The notes: generated by a model from the sequence alone, not told the origin. 5,560 nt of DNA from Acidobacteriaceae bacterium (GCA_003135315.1 PLBD01000432.1:1-5560); one strand, 5' to 3'; positions 1-5,560 are shown, counted from the stretch's first letter. A program made the numbers and translations.

Positions 1-547
1 CCCCTTGCATGACCTGCGTCATGCCGCACGTGGAACTGGCCCCAACCAGTTGGGTCTGGCTGGCCGTCAGCAAGGTGCTGAAGTACGTCTTCACCGGCAA
101 CGACACCGAGACCTGAAGAAAAGGATACGGGGCAACCGACGCCGGCGGTGCGGTGACACCAGAGACTGAACTCGGGAAGGTCCAGGAGACAGTCGCCGCG
201 CCACCACTATACCCATTGAACCCGTTCTTGCTGGCATACCAGCACATGGTTGGCCCACCGGAGCCATAGGCGTTGCAATTGCCGGCGGTGCCGATGGCAA
301 AACCCATGTTAGGCAGCGTTGTCCCGCTGGCAATCTCATAGATGTCCATGGCACCGGCCTGGCAGGCGGCATCGGCGGCGGTTTGCATTTGCTGCCGTTG
401 GAACCAGAGGTTGGTGTAGTCAACAGCAAACGCCAGCACCGCCAACAGGAATACGCTCAGCATCAGTACGACAAGAATGCTCGCTTGGCCGGCTTGGCGC
501 CGAAAGCGCTTGGTCGTTTGCCCTCCGTTAACTGCGACTGATCTCAT
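1..547 (-). CDS. TadG-like Flp pilus assembly protein (C-terminus cut off by window edge)
   Basis: The first 182 residues are visible; the gene runs off the left edge. A basic N-terminus (KRFRRQAGQ, residues 13-21) leads into one hydrophobic helix (about 24-42) and then the segment AVDYTNLWFQRQQMQTAADA (41-60), ending ACQAGAMD. This matches the N-terminal domain of TadG-like proteins (Pfam 'Tad' / putative Flp pilus-assembly TadE/G-like), whose hallmark is hydrophobic helix, D, then Q-x-A-ADAA-LAGA. The remainder is Ser/Gly/Thr-rich with three cysteines after the helix region, as expected of an extracytoplasmic domain. Unlike the two genes upstream, it has no Glu five residues after the Gly (G20 is followed by QASIL), so prepilin-peptidase cleavage is not expected; this agrees with what is known of TadG in classical Tad systems. 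The ATG at 547 has a good ribosome site (GAGGT, 5-base spacer) and begins 11 bases after the preceding stop, indicating an operon. The family is clear; the exact role in a pilus is inferred. Confidence 0.85.
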   Translation of the reverse strand, partial: MRSVAVNGGQTTKRFRRQAGQASILVVLMLSVFLLAVLAFAVDYTNLWFQRQQMQTAADAACQAGAMDIYEIASGTTLPNMGFAIGTAGNCNAYGSGGPTMCWYASKNGFNGYSGGAATVSWTFPSSVSGVTAPPASVAPYPFLQVSVSLPVKTYFSTLLTASQTQLVGASSTCGMTQVMQG

Positions 548-558
548 GCCACACCTCG

Positions 559-1044
559 TCAAAAAACAATCCGTCCTTCGGAAGTCACTTGCATGGTTGG
601 AGCGTTGAATCCTGGCAAACTCAGATACGGCACGTAGGGATAGTTGATCTTCACGATCACGCGACTGGACGGCGTAGATGTTCCATCCGGCCAACTGGGG
701 GTCACCGTCATACCGGTGATGTCATGAAAGCAAACTTTGGCATAGCCCATAACCACGCTGGTGACATTAGCGCCTGTGCTGTCACTACAGCCGGTGCTGG
801 GCCCGCTACAGGTGCTGCTGTCCGTTCCATGGGCAATGGCATAACGAACTCCCTCGCGCGCAGCGTTACACAGCACGCTGTAGGTGTAGATCGTCATGCA
901 AAATTCGAAGATCAGGAAAGTCACCAGCAACAAGGTCCACACTGAGAGTGCGAATTCAATCAGCATGGAACCACTTTCCTCGCCGGCGAACCGGGTGGCG
1001 CGGCTCGCTCCGAACGGGTGTAAGCGGCCGCTGGCGGTTGTCAT
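559..1044 (-). CDS. TadE-like pseudopilin, second of the cluster (161 aa)
   Basis: A small TadE-family protein. After a basic leader (residues 1-24) comes GSMLIEFALS (25-34) and a hydrophobic helix to about residue 48, then YSVLCNAAREGVRYAIAHG (55-73). That order of Glu-containing helix followed by an N-AAREG-RYA box is the signature of the TadE-like family (Pf07811 type). G25 followed by SMLIE places Glu at +5, the pattern cut by type IV/TadV prepilin peptidases, so the mature protein would begin at S26. The C-terminal half is a Ser/Thr/Gly-rich extracytoplasmic region; it contains C79 and C86, which could form a disulfide. The ATG at 1044 shares its A with the TGA stop of the upstream gene (TGATG), and there is no clear ribosome site, so translation is probably coupled. 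The reading frame stays open upstream to 1623 but overlaps the preceding TadE gene there, so the short form is the real one. Role: minor pseudopilin of a Tad-type pilus or related envelope machine (inferred). Confidence 0.88.
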   Translation of the reverse strand: MTTASGRLHPFGASRATRFAGEESGSMLIEFALSVWTLLLVTFLIFEFCMTIYTYSVLCNAAREGVRYAIAHGTDSSTCSGPSTGCSDSTGANVTSVVMGYAKVCFHDITGMTVTPSWPDGTSTPSSRVIVKINYPYVPYLSLPGFNAPTMQVTSEGRIVF

Positions 1045-1601
1045 CAGTCGACCGCCCGCATTTCCGCCGCCCAATGTACCGTCAGCGACGGTAACGTGAA
1101 GCTGAAGAAATTCACTGGAATCGGAGGACTGACCGTGTAAACCACGTCCACGCGCTGGGTCAACATGCCGTTGTTCGACTCCGGGTCCTGGTCGGGGGTG
1201 AACGTCAACGAACCAGAAGGATAGGTGCTGCAGCTTGTGATATAGCCGTTGGAAGTCTGGGTTACTCCAATCTCCTTCGAGCAAACCTCCACCGTGGTCT
1301 TCGTCAGCATGTTGGCCAGGCCGGACAAGTCGCCGCCGGCTAACCCAGCGACTCCCGCGGTGTCGGAGAGCGATCCTGACGTCCCGGGCGACGGTAGCGC
1401 CTGCTGAGCGGGTGAAACAAAGCCCTGTCCGGAATACTGCACGGCATTGCGTGATGCCGACACCAGGTTTGCCGCGACGATAAAGAAGTAGCCGATGTCG
1501 ATGGCGAAGCAGAGCATCAACACGAGGACCGGCATCAGCATCGCAGTCTCGATCAGGCTCGATCCCTGACCGTCTGTCTCTGAGGGACGCGATATCGACA
1601 T
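1044..1601 (-). CDS. TadE-like pseudopilin, first of the cluster (185 aa)
   Basis: A TadE/TadF-type protein heading the minus-strand cluster. A short polar leader (residues 1-13) ends in G13, followed by SSLIE with Glu18 at +5, a prepilin-type cleavage pattern; the hydrophobic helix is about residues 19-39 (AMLMPVLVLMLCFAIDIGYF) and continues into AANLVSASRNAVQYSGQGF, the degenerate equivalent of the TadE 'AAREGARYA' box. The rest is a Gly/Ser-rich extracytoplasmic domain with two cysteines, ending in VHWAAEMRAVD, typical of TadE-like tails. Start choice: the ATG at 1601 has GGTGA eight bases upstream. In-frame TTG (1619) and GTG (1613) are alternatives giving up to 191 aa; the TTG has AGGGGG five bases upstream, so the start is not settled. 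The downstream TadE gene overlaps by one base. Its place as first gene after a 200-base divergent gap suggests that the operon promoter lies there. Family assignment is firm; function in attachment or secretion is inferred. Confidence 0.85.
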   Translation of the reverse strand: MSISRPSETDGQGSSLIETAMLMPVLVLMLCFAIDIGYFFIVAANLVSASRNAVQYSGQGFVSPAQQALPSPGTSGSLSDTAGVAGLAGGDLSGLANMLTKTTVEVCSKEIGVTQTSNGYITSCSTYPSGSLTFTPDQDPESNNGMLTQRVDVVYTVSPPIPVNFFSFTLPSLTVHWAAEMRAVD

Positions 1602-1636
1602 CAAGATGTTCACCGACAAGCAAGCCCCCTATAAAA

Positions 1637-1666
1637 ATGCTACGGCGGAACGAATGCGGAGCCCAA
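1637..1666 (-). promoter_or_regulatory. Weak candidate sigma-70-like promoter for the pseudopilin operon
   Basis: On the minus strand TTGGGC (1666-1661) and TAGCAT (1642-1637) are separated by 18 bases. They match the -35 and -10 consensus at 3/6 and 4/6 positions, and transcription would begin near 1629, about 28 bases before the ATG at 1601. Placement is reasonable but the match is poor, so this is only a candidate. Confidence 0.2.
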
Positions 1667-1683
1667 GGCTTATGTCAGCGAAC

Positions 1684-1701
1684 AGGAAAAAGATTTTTCC
1701 T
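1684..1701. promoter_or_regulatory. AT-rich 18-bp inverted repeat, possible operator, between divergent genes
   Basis: AGGAAAAA (1684-1691) and TTTTTCCT (1694-1701) are perfect 8-base arms around a central GA. A two-base centre is too short for an RNA hairpin loop, so the symmetry fits a dimeric DNA-binding protein better than a terminator. The site is strikingly A/T-rich compared with its surroundings and lies 83 bases from the ATG of the pseudopilin operon and 100 bases from the GTG of the membrane protein gene, so it could serve both. Two copies of ATGTCAG (1672-1678 and 1712-1718) lie on either side. The symmetry is seen directly; the regulatory role is inferred. Confidence 0.4.
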
Positions 1702-1801
1702 ATTCGGCACGATGTCAGAATGGGCCATCGCGCTTGTAGATTTGGCGCAAAGACGCAGGTATTTATGGCAGTCGAAGTCCGATGCGCGCTAGCCTGAGTT
1801 T

Positions 1802-3325
1802 GTGCAGGCAGAACTAGCGAGGACGCCCGAACTCGGAGCTTCGGCTTTAGTCATTCCACCCGCGATCACGAAGGCACGGACCAACCTGTGGAAGAAGATT
1901 TTCTCCTTCCCTGTGCTGCTCGCCATAGGCTTAGGCGGGGCGATTTTCTTGCTCGACAGCGACAGCATTGCTGATCCCGATATCTGGTGGCACTTGCGGA
2001 ATGCGGAAGTATTGATGCAAAGCCACGCGGTGATACATCACGACTTTTATTCCTTCACGGCGACGGGCGCGCGCTGGATCAACGAAGCCTGGCTCAGCGA
2101 GCTGCCTTACTATCTGGGATGGCGATGGTTCGGTATCCGGGGCATCTATCTCGTGATGCTGGGCGAGGTGGAACTGACACTGCTCGGCGTCTTCGGACTG
2201 GCCTACCTCAAATCTAAGAACGTGAAGGCTGCATTTGTTGCTTCCTGGCTTGCGGTATGGCTGGCGACGGTTTCCTTCGGTCCGCGAACCTTGCTGGCAG
2301 GCTGGATGTGCCTGGTCGCAGAACTCTTCATTCTGGCGCAGTACAAACAGGGTAAAGACCGCACATGGCTGCTGCCGCCACTCTTCGTGCTATGGGCCAA
2401 CCTGCATGGTTCCTGGCTGATCGGCATGGTATTGCTTTCCATGTTCTGCGCGGCAGGACTTTTGCAAGGAACCTGGGGGCGTCTTCAGGCCACGCGCTGG
2501 ACACCAACCCAGATGCGAAAGCTGGCATTGGCAGGTAGCTTGAGCATCGCTGGACTATTTCTGAATCCCTACACCTACCATCTGGTCTCTTACCCGTTCA
2601 ATTTTGCTTTCAAACAGAAGCTCAACGTGAACCATGTTGACGAATGGATGAGCCTCGACTTCCACAGCGTGCGCGGCAAAATCATCTTCCTCATGTTGGT
2701 TGCGACGATTGTGCTGGCGCTGGTGCGCAAGCGGCGCTGGGGACTGGACGAGCTTGCCTTCCTGCTCCTCGGCTTCTATGCGGCCATGACGTATAGCCGG
2801 TTCTTGTTCCTTGCCGCCATCGTGTTGACTCCAATGCTGGCGCGGGAACTGGACTTCCTACCGCCATATCATCCGGAGGTCGACAAGACTTGGCTGAATG
2901 CGATTCTTATTGCCGCGCTCCTGGGTTTCTGCATTTGGCGGTTTCCATCGCGCGGGCAATTGATGCGCGACACGATTCAGAACTATCCGGTGAAGGCCCT
3001 GGACTATCTGCAGCAATTCCAGCCGGAGGGCCGAGTTTTTAATGATTGCCTGTGGGGCGGTTACCTGATCTGGAATGTGCGCAACATTCCCGTCTTTATC
3101 GACTCACGCATCGATATTTACGAGTACAACGGCGTCTTCGCCGACTACCTGGATGCGATGGGCGTCAAGAACACGCTGGAAATTCTGGACAAGTACAACA
3201 TCCGATACGTCTTGTATCGGCAGGAGAGCGGTGTCGCCTACTTGTTGATGCACAACTCCGGATGGAAAACCCGATATCAGGATGGAACCACGGTCCTGCT
3301 AGAGCGGGCGGCCCTGGCCAAATAG
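1802..3325 (+). CDS. Multi-pass membrane protein, GT-C glycosyltransferase-like (507 aa)
   Basis: A large polytopic inner-membrane protein. A cytoplasmic tail of about 35 residues precedes the first membrane helix (about 36-51). The first outer loop carries DPDIWWHLRNAEVL (58-71), then HHDFYSFTATGARWINEAWLSE (79-100). An acidic pair plus WWH just after helix 1, followed by a D-x-[FY]-S-[FY]-T and W-x-x-E-W segment, is typical of GT-C-like proteins that use polyprenol-phosphate sugars. Further hydrophobic segments lie at about 113-136, 142-157, 163-180, 189-220, 240-255, 293-308, 317-343 and 365-379. Internal motifs include WANLHGSW (198-205), NPYTYH (255-260) and DEWMSLDF (280-287). The last 120 residues form a soluble, probably periplasmic domain containing NDCLWGGYLIW (414-424) and FIDSRIDIYEY (432-442). 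The GTG at 1802 is the only plausible start: a TAG lies in frame at 1790 and there is no other start codon before helix 1. No strong ribosome site is visible. Donor and acceptor are unknown; a non-catalytic family member cannot be excluded. Confidence 0.8.
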   Translation: MQAELARTPELGASALVIPPAITKARTNLWKKIFSFPVLLAIGLGGAIFLLDSDSIADPDIWWHLRNAEVLMQSHAVIHHDFYSFTATGARWINEAWLSELPYYLGWRWFGIRGIYLVMLGEVELTLLGVFGLAYLKSKNVKAAFVASWLAVWLATVSFGPRTLLAGWMCLVAELFILAQYKQGKDRTWLLPPLFVLWANLHGSWLIGMVLLSMFCAAGLLQGTWGRLQATRWTPTQMRKLALAGSLSIAGLFLNPYTYHLVSYPFNFAFKQKLNVNHVDEWMSLDFHSVRGKIIFLMLVATIVLALVRKRRWGLDELAFLLLGFYAAMTYSRFLFLAAIVLTPMLARELDFLPPYHPEVDKTWLNAILIAALLGFCIWRFPSRGQLMRDTIQNYPVKALDYLQQFQPEGRVFNDCLWGGYLIWNVRNIPVFIDSRIDIYEYNGVFADYLDAMGVKNTLEILDKYNIRYVLYRQESGVAYLLMHNSGWKTRYQDGTTVLLERAALAK

Positions 3326-3406
3326 CAAGCCGCACGACCTCGAGGGCATCTTGGCGTTGGCCTTGATTGTGCGGGAGCACAGGAACTGCCACGAGATGCG
3401 CGCGGG

Positions 3407-4144
3407 TCAGCTCTTCCCCAACAGACGTTTGAAGATCAGGCCCTGATACTCACGCAGGGTCTTGAAGGGATTCATCTTGCTCTGGCTCTTTTTCAGGCCG
3501 TAGTCGTATCGCAGCGGCACCTCGCTGAAGCGAGAGCTGTAGGGCAGCACACGTAGCAGCACTTCAAGATTGGCCGCAAACGACTTCGTGGTTACATACC
3601 TATTGCCGAAGTGTTGCAGCGCGCGTTGCACCACGTCGGCCTTGAAAGCGCGATAGAAAATCGTATAGTCGGTAATTCCCCGCACATGAAAGAAGGTCGA
3701 AAGAACGACATTGACCAGGTAGCTGCCCCAGGTTCGCTGCCAGGGAAAGTTAACGTATCCGCCTCCACGAACGTAGCGTGAGGCGACGACAACATCGTCG
3801 CCGTCATAAACTCGTCGCGCCATTTCCGGCATCACCTTCAGGTCGCTCGTGCCATCCCCTTCGATGATGAAGATGCAATCACCAGGTTCGGCGCGGGCGG
3901 CCGCCGCCACCAGGCCGTCATAGAACGTCATAGGCACGCCCAGATTTACGGCATGGGTGACGATTTGAAGGTCCATCCGGTCGCGGAAGCGCTCGGCTTC
4001 CTCCTGAGTGTTATCGCGGCTGCCGTCGTCCACCACGATGACAGCCAATGTCATCGTCGAGGCCAACTGCTGCAGGTCGTGCAGCACTGTGCCGAGGTTG
4101 GGGCCCTCATTGTAAGCGGGAATGATGACGTAGCTTTTGGCCAT
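3407..4144 (-). CDS. Family 2 glycosyltransferase, dolichol-phosphate mannosyltransferase-like (245 aa)
   Basis: A compact GT-A fold glycosyltransferase of GT2. VIIPAYNE (6-13) and VVDDGSRDNT (37-46) form the nucleotide-sugar site. IIEGDGTSDL (93-102) sits where the metal-binding DXD normally is, with D97 retained. VVASRYVRGGG (119-129), TDYTIFYRAF (158-167) and SEVPLRYDYG (207-216) followed by KKSQSKM (218-224) match the later conserved blocks of DPM1/polyprenyl-phosphate glycosyltransferases, where the last block normally reads R-x-x-G-x-SKM. Enzymes of this family move a sugar from GDP- or UDP-sugar to polyprenol phosphate at the cytoplasmic face of the membrane. No C-terminal membrane helices are present, so this is the short soluble or peripheral form. 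Two departures from the family are notable: EGDG in place of DAD, and NLGVPMTFYDGL (67-78), which lacks the usual N-x-G-x-G-x-A pattern. It starts 24 bases after the epimerase gene without a clear ribosome site, consistent with cotranscription. The sugar substrate cannot be told from the sequence. Confidence 0.88.
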   Translation of the reverse strand: MAKSYVIIPAYNEGPNLGTVLHDLQQLASTMTLAVIVVDDGSRDNTQEEAERFRDRMDLQIVTHAVNLGVPMTFYDGLVAAAARAEPGDCIFIIEGDGTSDLKVMPEMARRVYDGDDVVVASRYVRGGGYVNFPWQRTWGSYLVNVVLSTFFHVRGITDYTIFYRAFKADVVQRALQHFGNRYVTTKSFAANLEVLLRVLPYSSRFSEVPLRYDYGLKKSQSKMNPFKTLREYQGLIFKRLLGKS

Positions 4145-4168
4145 GGATCAGGTTGCGGAATAGCCCAC

Positions 4169-5215
4169 TCAGAAGGTCGCCACCACGCGTTCCACGTCGG
4201 CGCGATTTTGACAGATCCAATCGTGCAATTGCTCAATCCCAGGCAGGGGATCGATGGTCGGATGCCAATCTAATTCGCGCTCTGCCTTACGAATATCGGC
4301 AACAAATACCGGTTGATCACCGGCGCGGGGTTCGGCATAGGTCACGGGAATCTTCTTCGCCATCAGCTGTTCCAGAAACGCAAGCAGTTCCAGCAGCGAC
4401 AGGGTCCGCTTGGGTCCGCCGCCCATGTTGAAGATCTTCCCTGCTGCCCGCGCGGGATCGGAGGCTGCGCGTCGGTAGACGGCAACCAGGTCGTCCACAT
4501 GCAGCAGATCGCGCACCTGCAGGCCATCGCCGTAAATCGTGATGGGCCGCTCCAGCAGCGCCGCGATAGTAAACCATGCCACCCATCCCTGGTCCTCGAT
4601 GCCGAATTGCCGCTGGCCGTAAATGCAGGATTGGCGAAACACTACCGTGGGGAGACCGTAGATGCGTCCATAGTCGTGAACGTATTGGTCGGCCGCGCCC
4701 TTGCTGCAACCGTAGGGCGAATGGAAGTCGAGCGGGCGATCTTCCGCGATGCCGTCGGGAAAGTCGCGAAAACTGTACCGCGTGGCGCCCTTCACACACA
4801 CAACGTCCGGCATTCCGCCATACACCTTGTTGGTGGAGGAATAAATCACCAGAGGCTTGTTTCCTGCCTGGCGAACCGCCTCCAGCACATTGAAGCTGCC
4901 CCGGGCGTTGATTTCAAAATCCTCAATCGGGTGAACAATGGAGGTGGTGACGGCAACCTGGGCGGCCAGGTGCAGCACCACCTGGGCGCGCGCCACGGTG
5001 TGCAGCAGCGAGAAGTAATCGTAACGGACATCGCCCTTAACAAACTCGCATTGCGCGGGAAACTTCTGCTGCAGATAACGCAAATTCAGGTCGGTGCCCT
5101 TGCGCGAGAGATTGTCGAACACGATGACGCGCCAGCCGTCGCGGATAAAGGCTTCCGCGGCGTTCACGCCAATAAAACCGGCGCCTCCCGTGATTACGAT
5201 TGTCCCGGCGCCCAA
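4169..5215 (-). CDS. rfbE: CDP-paratose 2-epimerase (CDP-tyvelose epimerase) family protein, TTG start
   Basis: An extended short-chain dehydrogenase/reductase of 348 aa. Numbering from the TTG: NAD-binding GGAGFIG (10-16); DNLSRKG (34-40), with the acidic residue typical of NAD use; QVAVTTSI (86-93); SSTNKVYG (126-133); DFHSPYGCSKGAADQY (163-178), with catalytic Tyr168 and Lys172; QGWVAWF (209-215); QVRDLLH (233-239); and DQPVFVADI (300-308). From memory these blocks closely follow Salmonella RfbE/Tyv, which inverts C2 of CDP-paratose to give CDP-tyvelose; SSTNKVYG and DFHSPYGCSKGAADQY are especially characteristic. Start: the frame stays open to a GTG at 5308, but the TTG at 5215 has a perfect AGGAG six bases upstream (5226-5222) and puts the first beta strand at the N-terminus, as in Salmonella. 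The GT2 gene follows 24 bases downstream. No other dideoxysugar genes (rfbF, G, H, S) are in view, so the true substrate could be a related nucleotide sugar. Confidence 0.88.
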   Translation of the reverse strand: MGAGTIVITGGAGFIGVNAAEAFIRDGWRVIVFDNLSRKGTDLNLRYLQQKFPAQCEFVKGDVRYDYFSLLHTVARAQVVLHLAAQVAVTTSIVHPIEDFEINARGSFNVLEAVRQAGNKPLVIYSSTNKVYGGMPDVVCVKGATRYSFRDFPDGIAEDRPLDFHSPYGCSKGAADQYVHDYGRIYGLPTVVFRQSCIYGQRQFGIEDQGWVAWFTIAALLERPITIYGDGLQVRDLLHVDDLVAVYRRAASDPARAAGKIFNMGGGPKRTLSLLELLAFLEQLMAKKIPVTYAEPRAGDQPVFVADIRKAERELDWHPTIDPLPGIEQLHDWICQNRADVERVVATF

Positions 5216-5221
5216 GGCTCG

Positions 5222-5226
5222 CTCCT
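5222..5226 (-). promoter_or_regulatory. Ribosome binding site that decides the epimerase start
   Basis: AGGAG on the minus strand lies six bases before the TTG at 5215-5213. The upstream GTG at 5308 lacks any comparable site: the bases before it on the minus strand are pyrimidine- and G-rich without a purine AGGA core at a proper distance. The site therefore supports the shorter protein. Confidence 0.7.
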
Positions 5227-5341
5227 GCGGTTCCTCGAAACTATTGCTGGCATGTACATGAAGTGTAGCGATTGGGAACGGATCGCCGCCGCGTTTCCAA
5301 TCTAACACAGCCTTGGGAGAACGAAGACTGCACTACTTACG

Positions 5342-5360
5342 GCCCGCGCTACTCGCGGGC
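5342..5360. other. GC-only hairpin between divergent genes
   Basis: GCCCGCG (5342-5348) and CGCGGGC (5354-5360) are perfect 7-base arms around the loop CTACT. All seven pairs are G-C, so the hairpin would be stable in RNA. No T-run follows on either strand, so it is not a standard intrinsic terminator. It lies in the gap between the epimerase start and the plus-strand membrane protein gene. Its role is unknown. Confidence 0.4.
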
Positions 5361-5383
5361 GTCAGCGGCTGCGGGGCCTGCGA

Positions 5384-5389
5384 TAGAAT
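5384..5389 (+). promoter_or_regulatory. Candidate -10 element for the right-edge membrane protein gene
   Basis: TAGAAT matches the sigma-70 -10 consensus at five of six bases and stands out in a GC-rich stretch. No good -35 hexamer lies 16-18 bases upstream (GTCAGC at 5361). Transcription would begin about four bases before the ATG at 5400, so the message would be almost leaderless. This is a weak candidate. Confidence 0.25.
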
Positions 5390-5399
5390 TGGGGCACAT

Positions 5400-5560
5400 A
5401 TGCTCAAACTCGATGAGGTGGCGGGCCGGCGCAGCTCATCGACGCCAGCGAATGCATCCCGGCAGCGATGGGCCTGGCTGGCACGGCATTGGGACTTCCT
5501 CGGGGTGTTGCTGCTGATGGCTGCCTCTCTGCCGTTGGCATGGGGCTCGCCGCATACGGT
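5400..5560 (+). CDS. Membrane protein, N-terminal fragment cut off by window edge
   Basis: An open frame begins at the ATG at 5400 and continues without a stop to the right edge (53 complete codons). The protein starts with a polar, Arg- and Ser-rich cytoplasmic tail (residues 1-31, including GRRSSSTPA and RQRWAWLARHW) and enters a hydrophobic helix at about 33-48 (FLGVLLLMAASLPLAW). The positive charges before the helix predict that the N-terminus is inside. No earlier ATG, GTG or TTG is available in frame back to about 5340, so the start is fairly secure, although there is no clear ribosome site beyond a GGGG run (5391-5394). It is transcribed away from the epimerase/GT2 pair. The layout of a basic tail followed by helix 1 recalls the 507-aa membrane protein in this window, and a glycan-assembly membrane protein would fit the context, but too little is visible to name a family. 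Confidence 0.6.
   Translation, partial: MLKLDEVAGRRSSSTPANASRQRWAWLARHWDFLGVLLLMAASLPLAWGSPHT

Noticed and set aside
559..1623. A 354-codon minus-strand reading that would fuse the second TadE gene to an N-terminal extension
   Set aside because: The first 193 codons are an out-of-frame reading of the upstream TadE gene, rich in Arg and His and without domain features. The real start is the overlapping ATG at 1044.
1606..1797. A 63-codon plus-strand frame in the first divergent gap
   Set aside because: It has no ribosome site or recognisable features, spans the dyad and probable promoter region, and has an unremarkable composition. I treat the gap as non-coding.
3326..3406. Possible bidirectional terminator in the convergent gap
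   Set aside because: The best arms (CCGCAC at 3330-3335 with GTGCGG at 3369-3374) are only six bases with a 33-base loop and no T-run, too weak to call a terminator.
5251..5260. Palindrome CATGTACATG in the leader of the epimerase gene
   Set aside because: A perfect 10-bp palindrome is expected several times by chance in a window of this size, and no neighbouring repeat supports it as an operator.
4313..5305. A 330-codon plus-strand open frame antisense to the epimerase gene
   Set aside because: It lies entirely opposite a gene with unmistakable family motifs, its translation shows no recognisable domain, and long antisense frames are common opposite GC-rich genes.
5216..5340. Search for an epimerase operon promoter on the minus strand
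   Set aside because: TACACT and TTAGAT resemble -10 boxes, but neither has an acceptable -35 at 16-18 bases, so no promoter is called.

Overview
The window reads as ordinary bacterial chromosome of moderately high GC content. The gene families resemble those of soil Acidobacteriota: a cluster of stand-alone TadE/TadG-like pseudopilin genes, large GT-C-like membrane proteins, and a CDP-paratose 2-epimerase paired with a family 2 glycosyltransferase. No taxonomic marker is present, so that placement is an inference from general resemblance. There are no RNA genes, insertion sequences, integrases or CRISPR repeats.

Layout. (1) Positions 1-1601, minus strand: three tightly packed genes, read from right to left. 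Two are TadE-type pseudopilins (185 and 161 aa), each with a prepilin-type cleavage motif. The third is a TadG-like protein cut off by the left edge. The first two overlap by one base and the third follows after 11 bases, so this is very probably one operon. (2) Positions 1602-1801: a divergent intergenic region with an AT-rich 18-bp dyad flanked by two copies of a 7-bp direct repeat. (3) Positions 1802-3325, plus strand: a 507-aa multi-pass membrane protein resembling GT-C-type glycosyltransferases. (4) Positions 3326-3406: a short convergent gap without a convincing terminator. (5) Positions 3407-5215, minus strand: rfbE-like CDP-paratose/CDP-tyvelose 2-epimerase, followed 24 bases later by a GT2 glycosyltransferase. 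(6) Positions 5216-5399: a divergent region with a GC-rich hairpin. (7) Positions 5400-5560, plus strand: the N-terminus of another membrane protein, cut off by the right edge.

How they may work together. The right two thirds look like part of a cell-surface or lipid-linked glycan locus: an enzyme making or interconverting a nucleotide-activated deoxysugar, a polyprenol-phosphate-type sugar transferase, and membrane proteins of the type that use lipid-linked sugars. The left third encodes minor components of a Tad (tight adherence) pilus or a related envelope structure. Both themes concern the cell surface, but nothing in the sequence ties them into one pathway. I see no strong evidence of a wholly new system. 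The most useful observations are a start-site correction for the epimerase, the pseudopilin cleavage sites, the altered metal-site motif of the GT2 enzyme and the dyad in the first divergent region.
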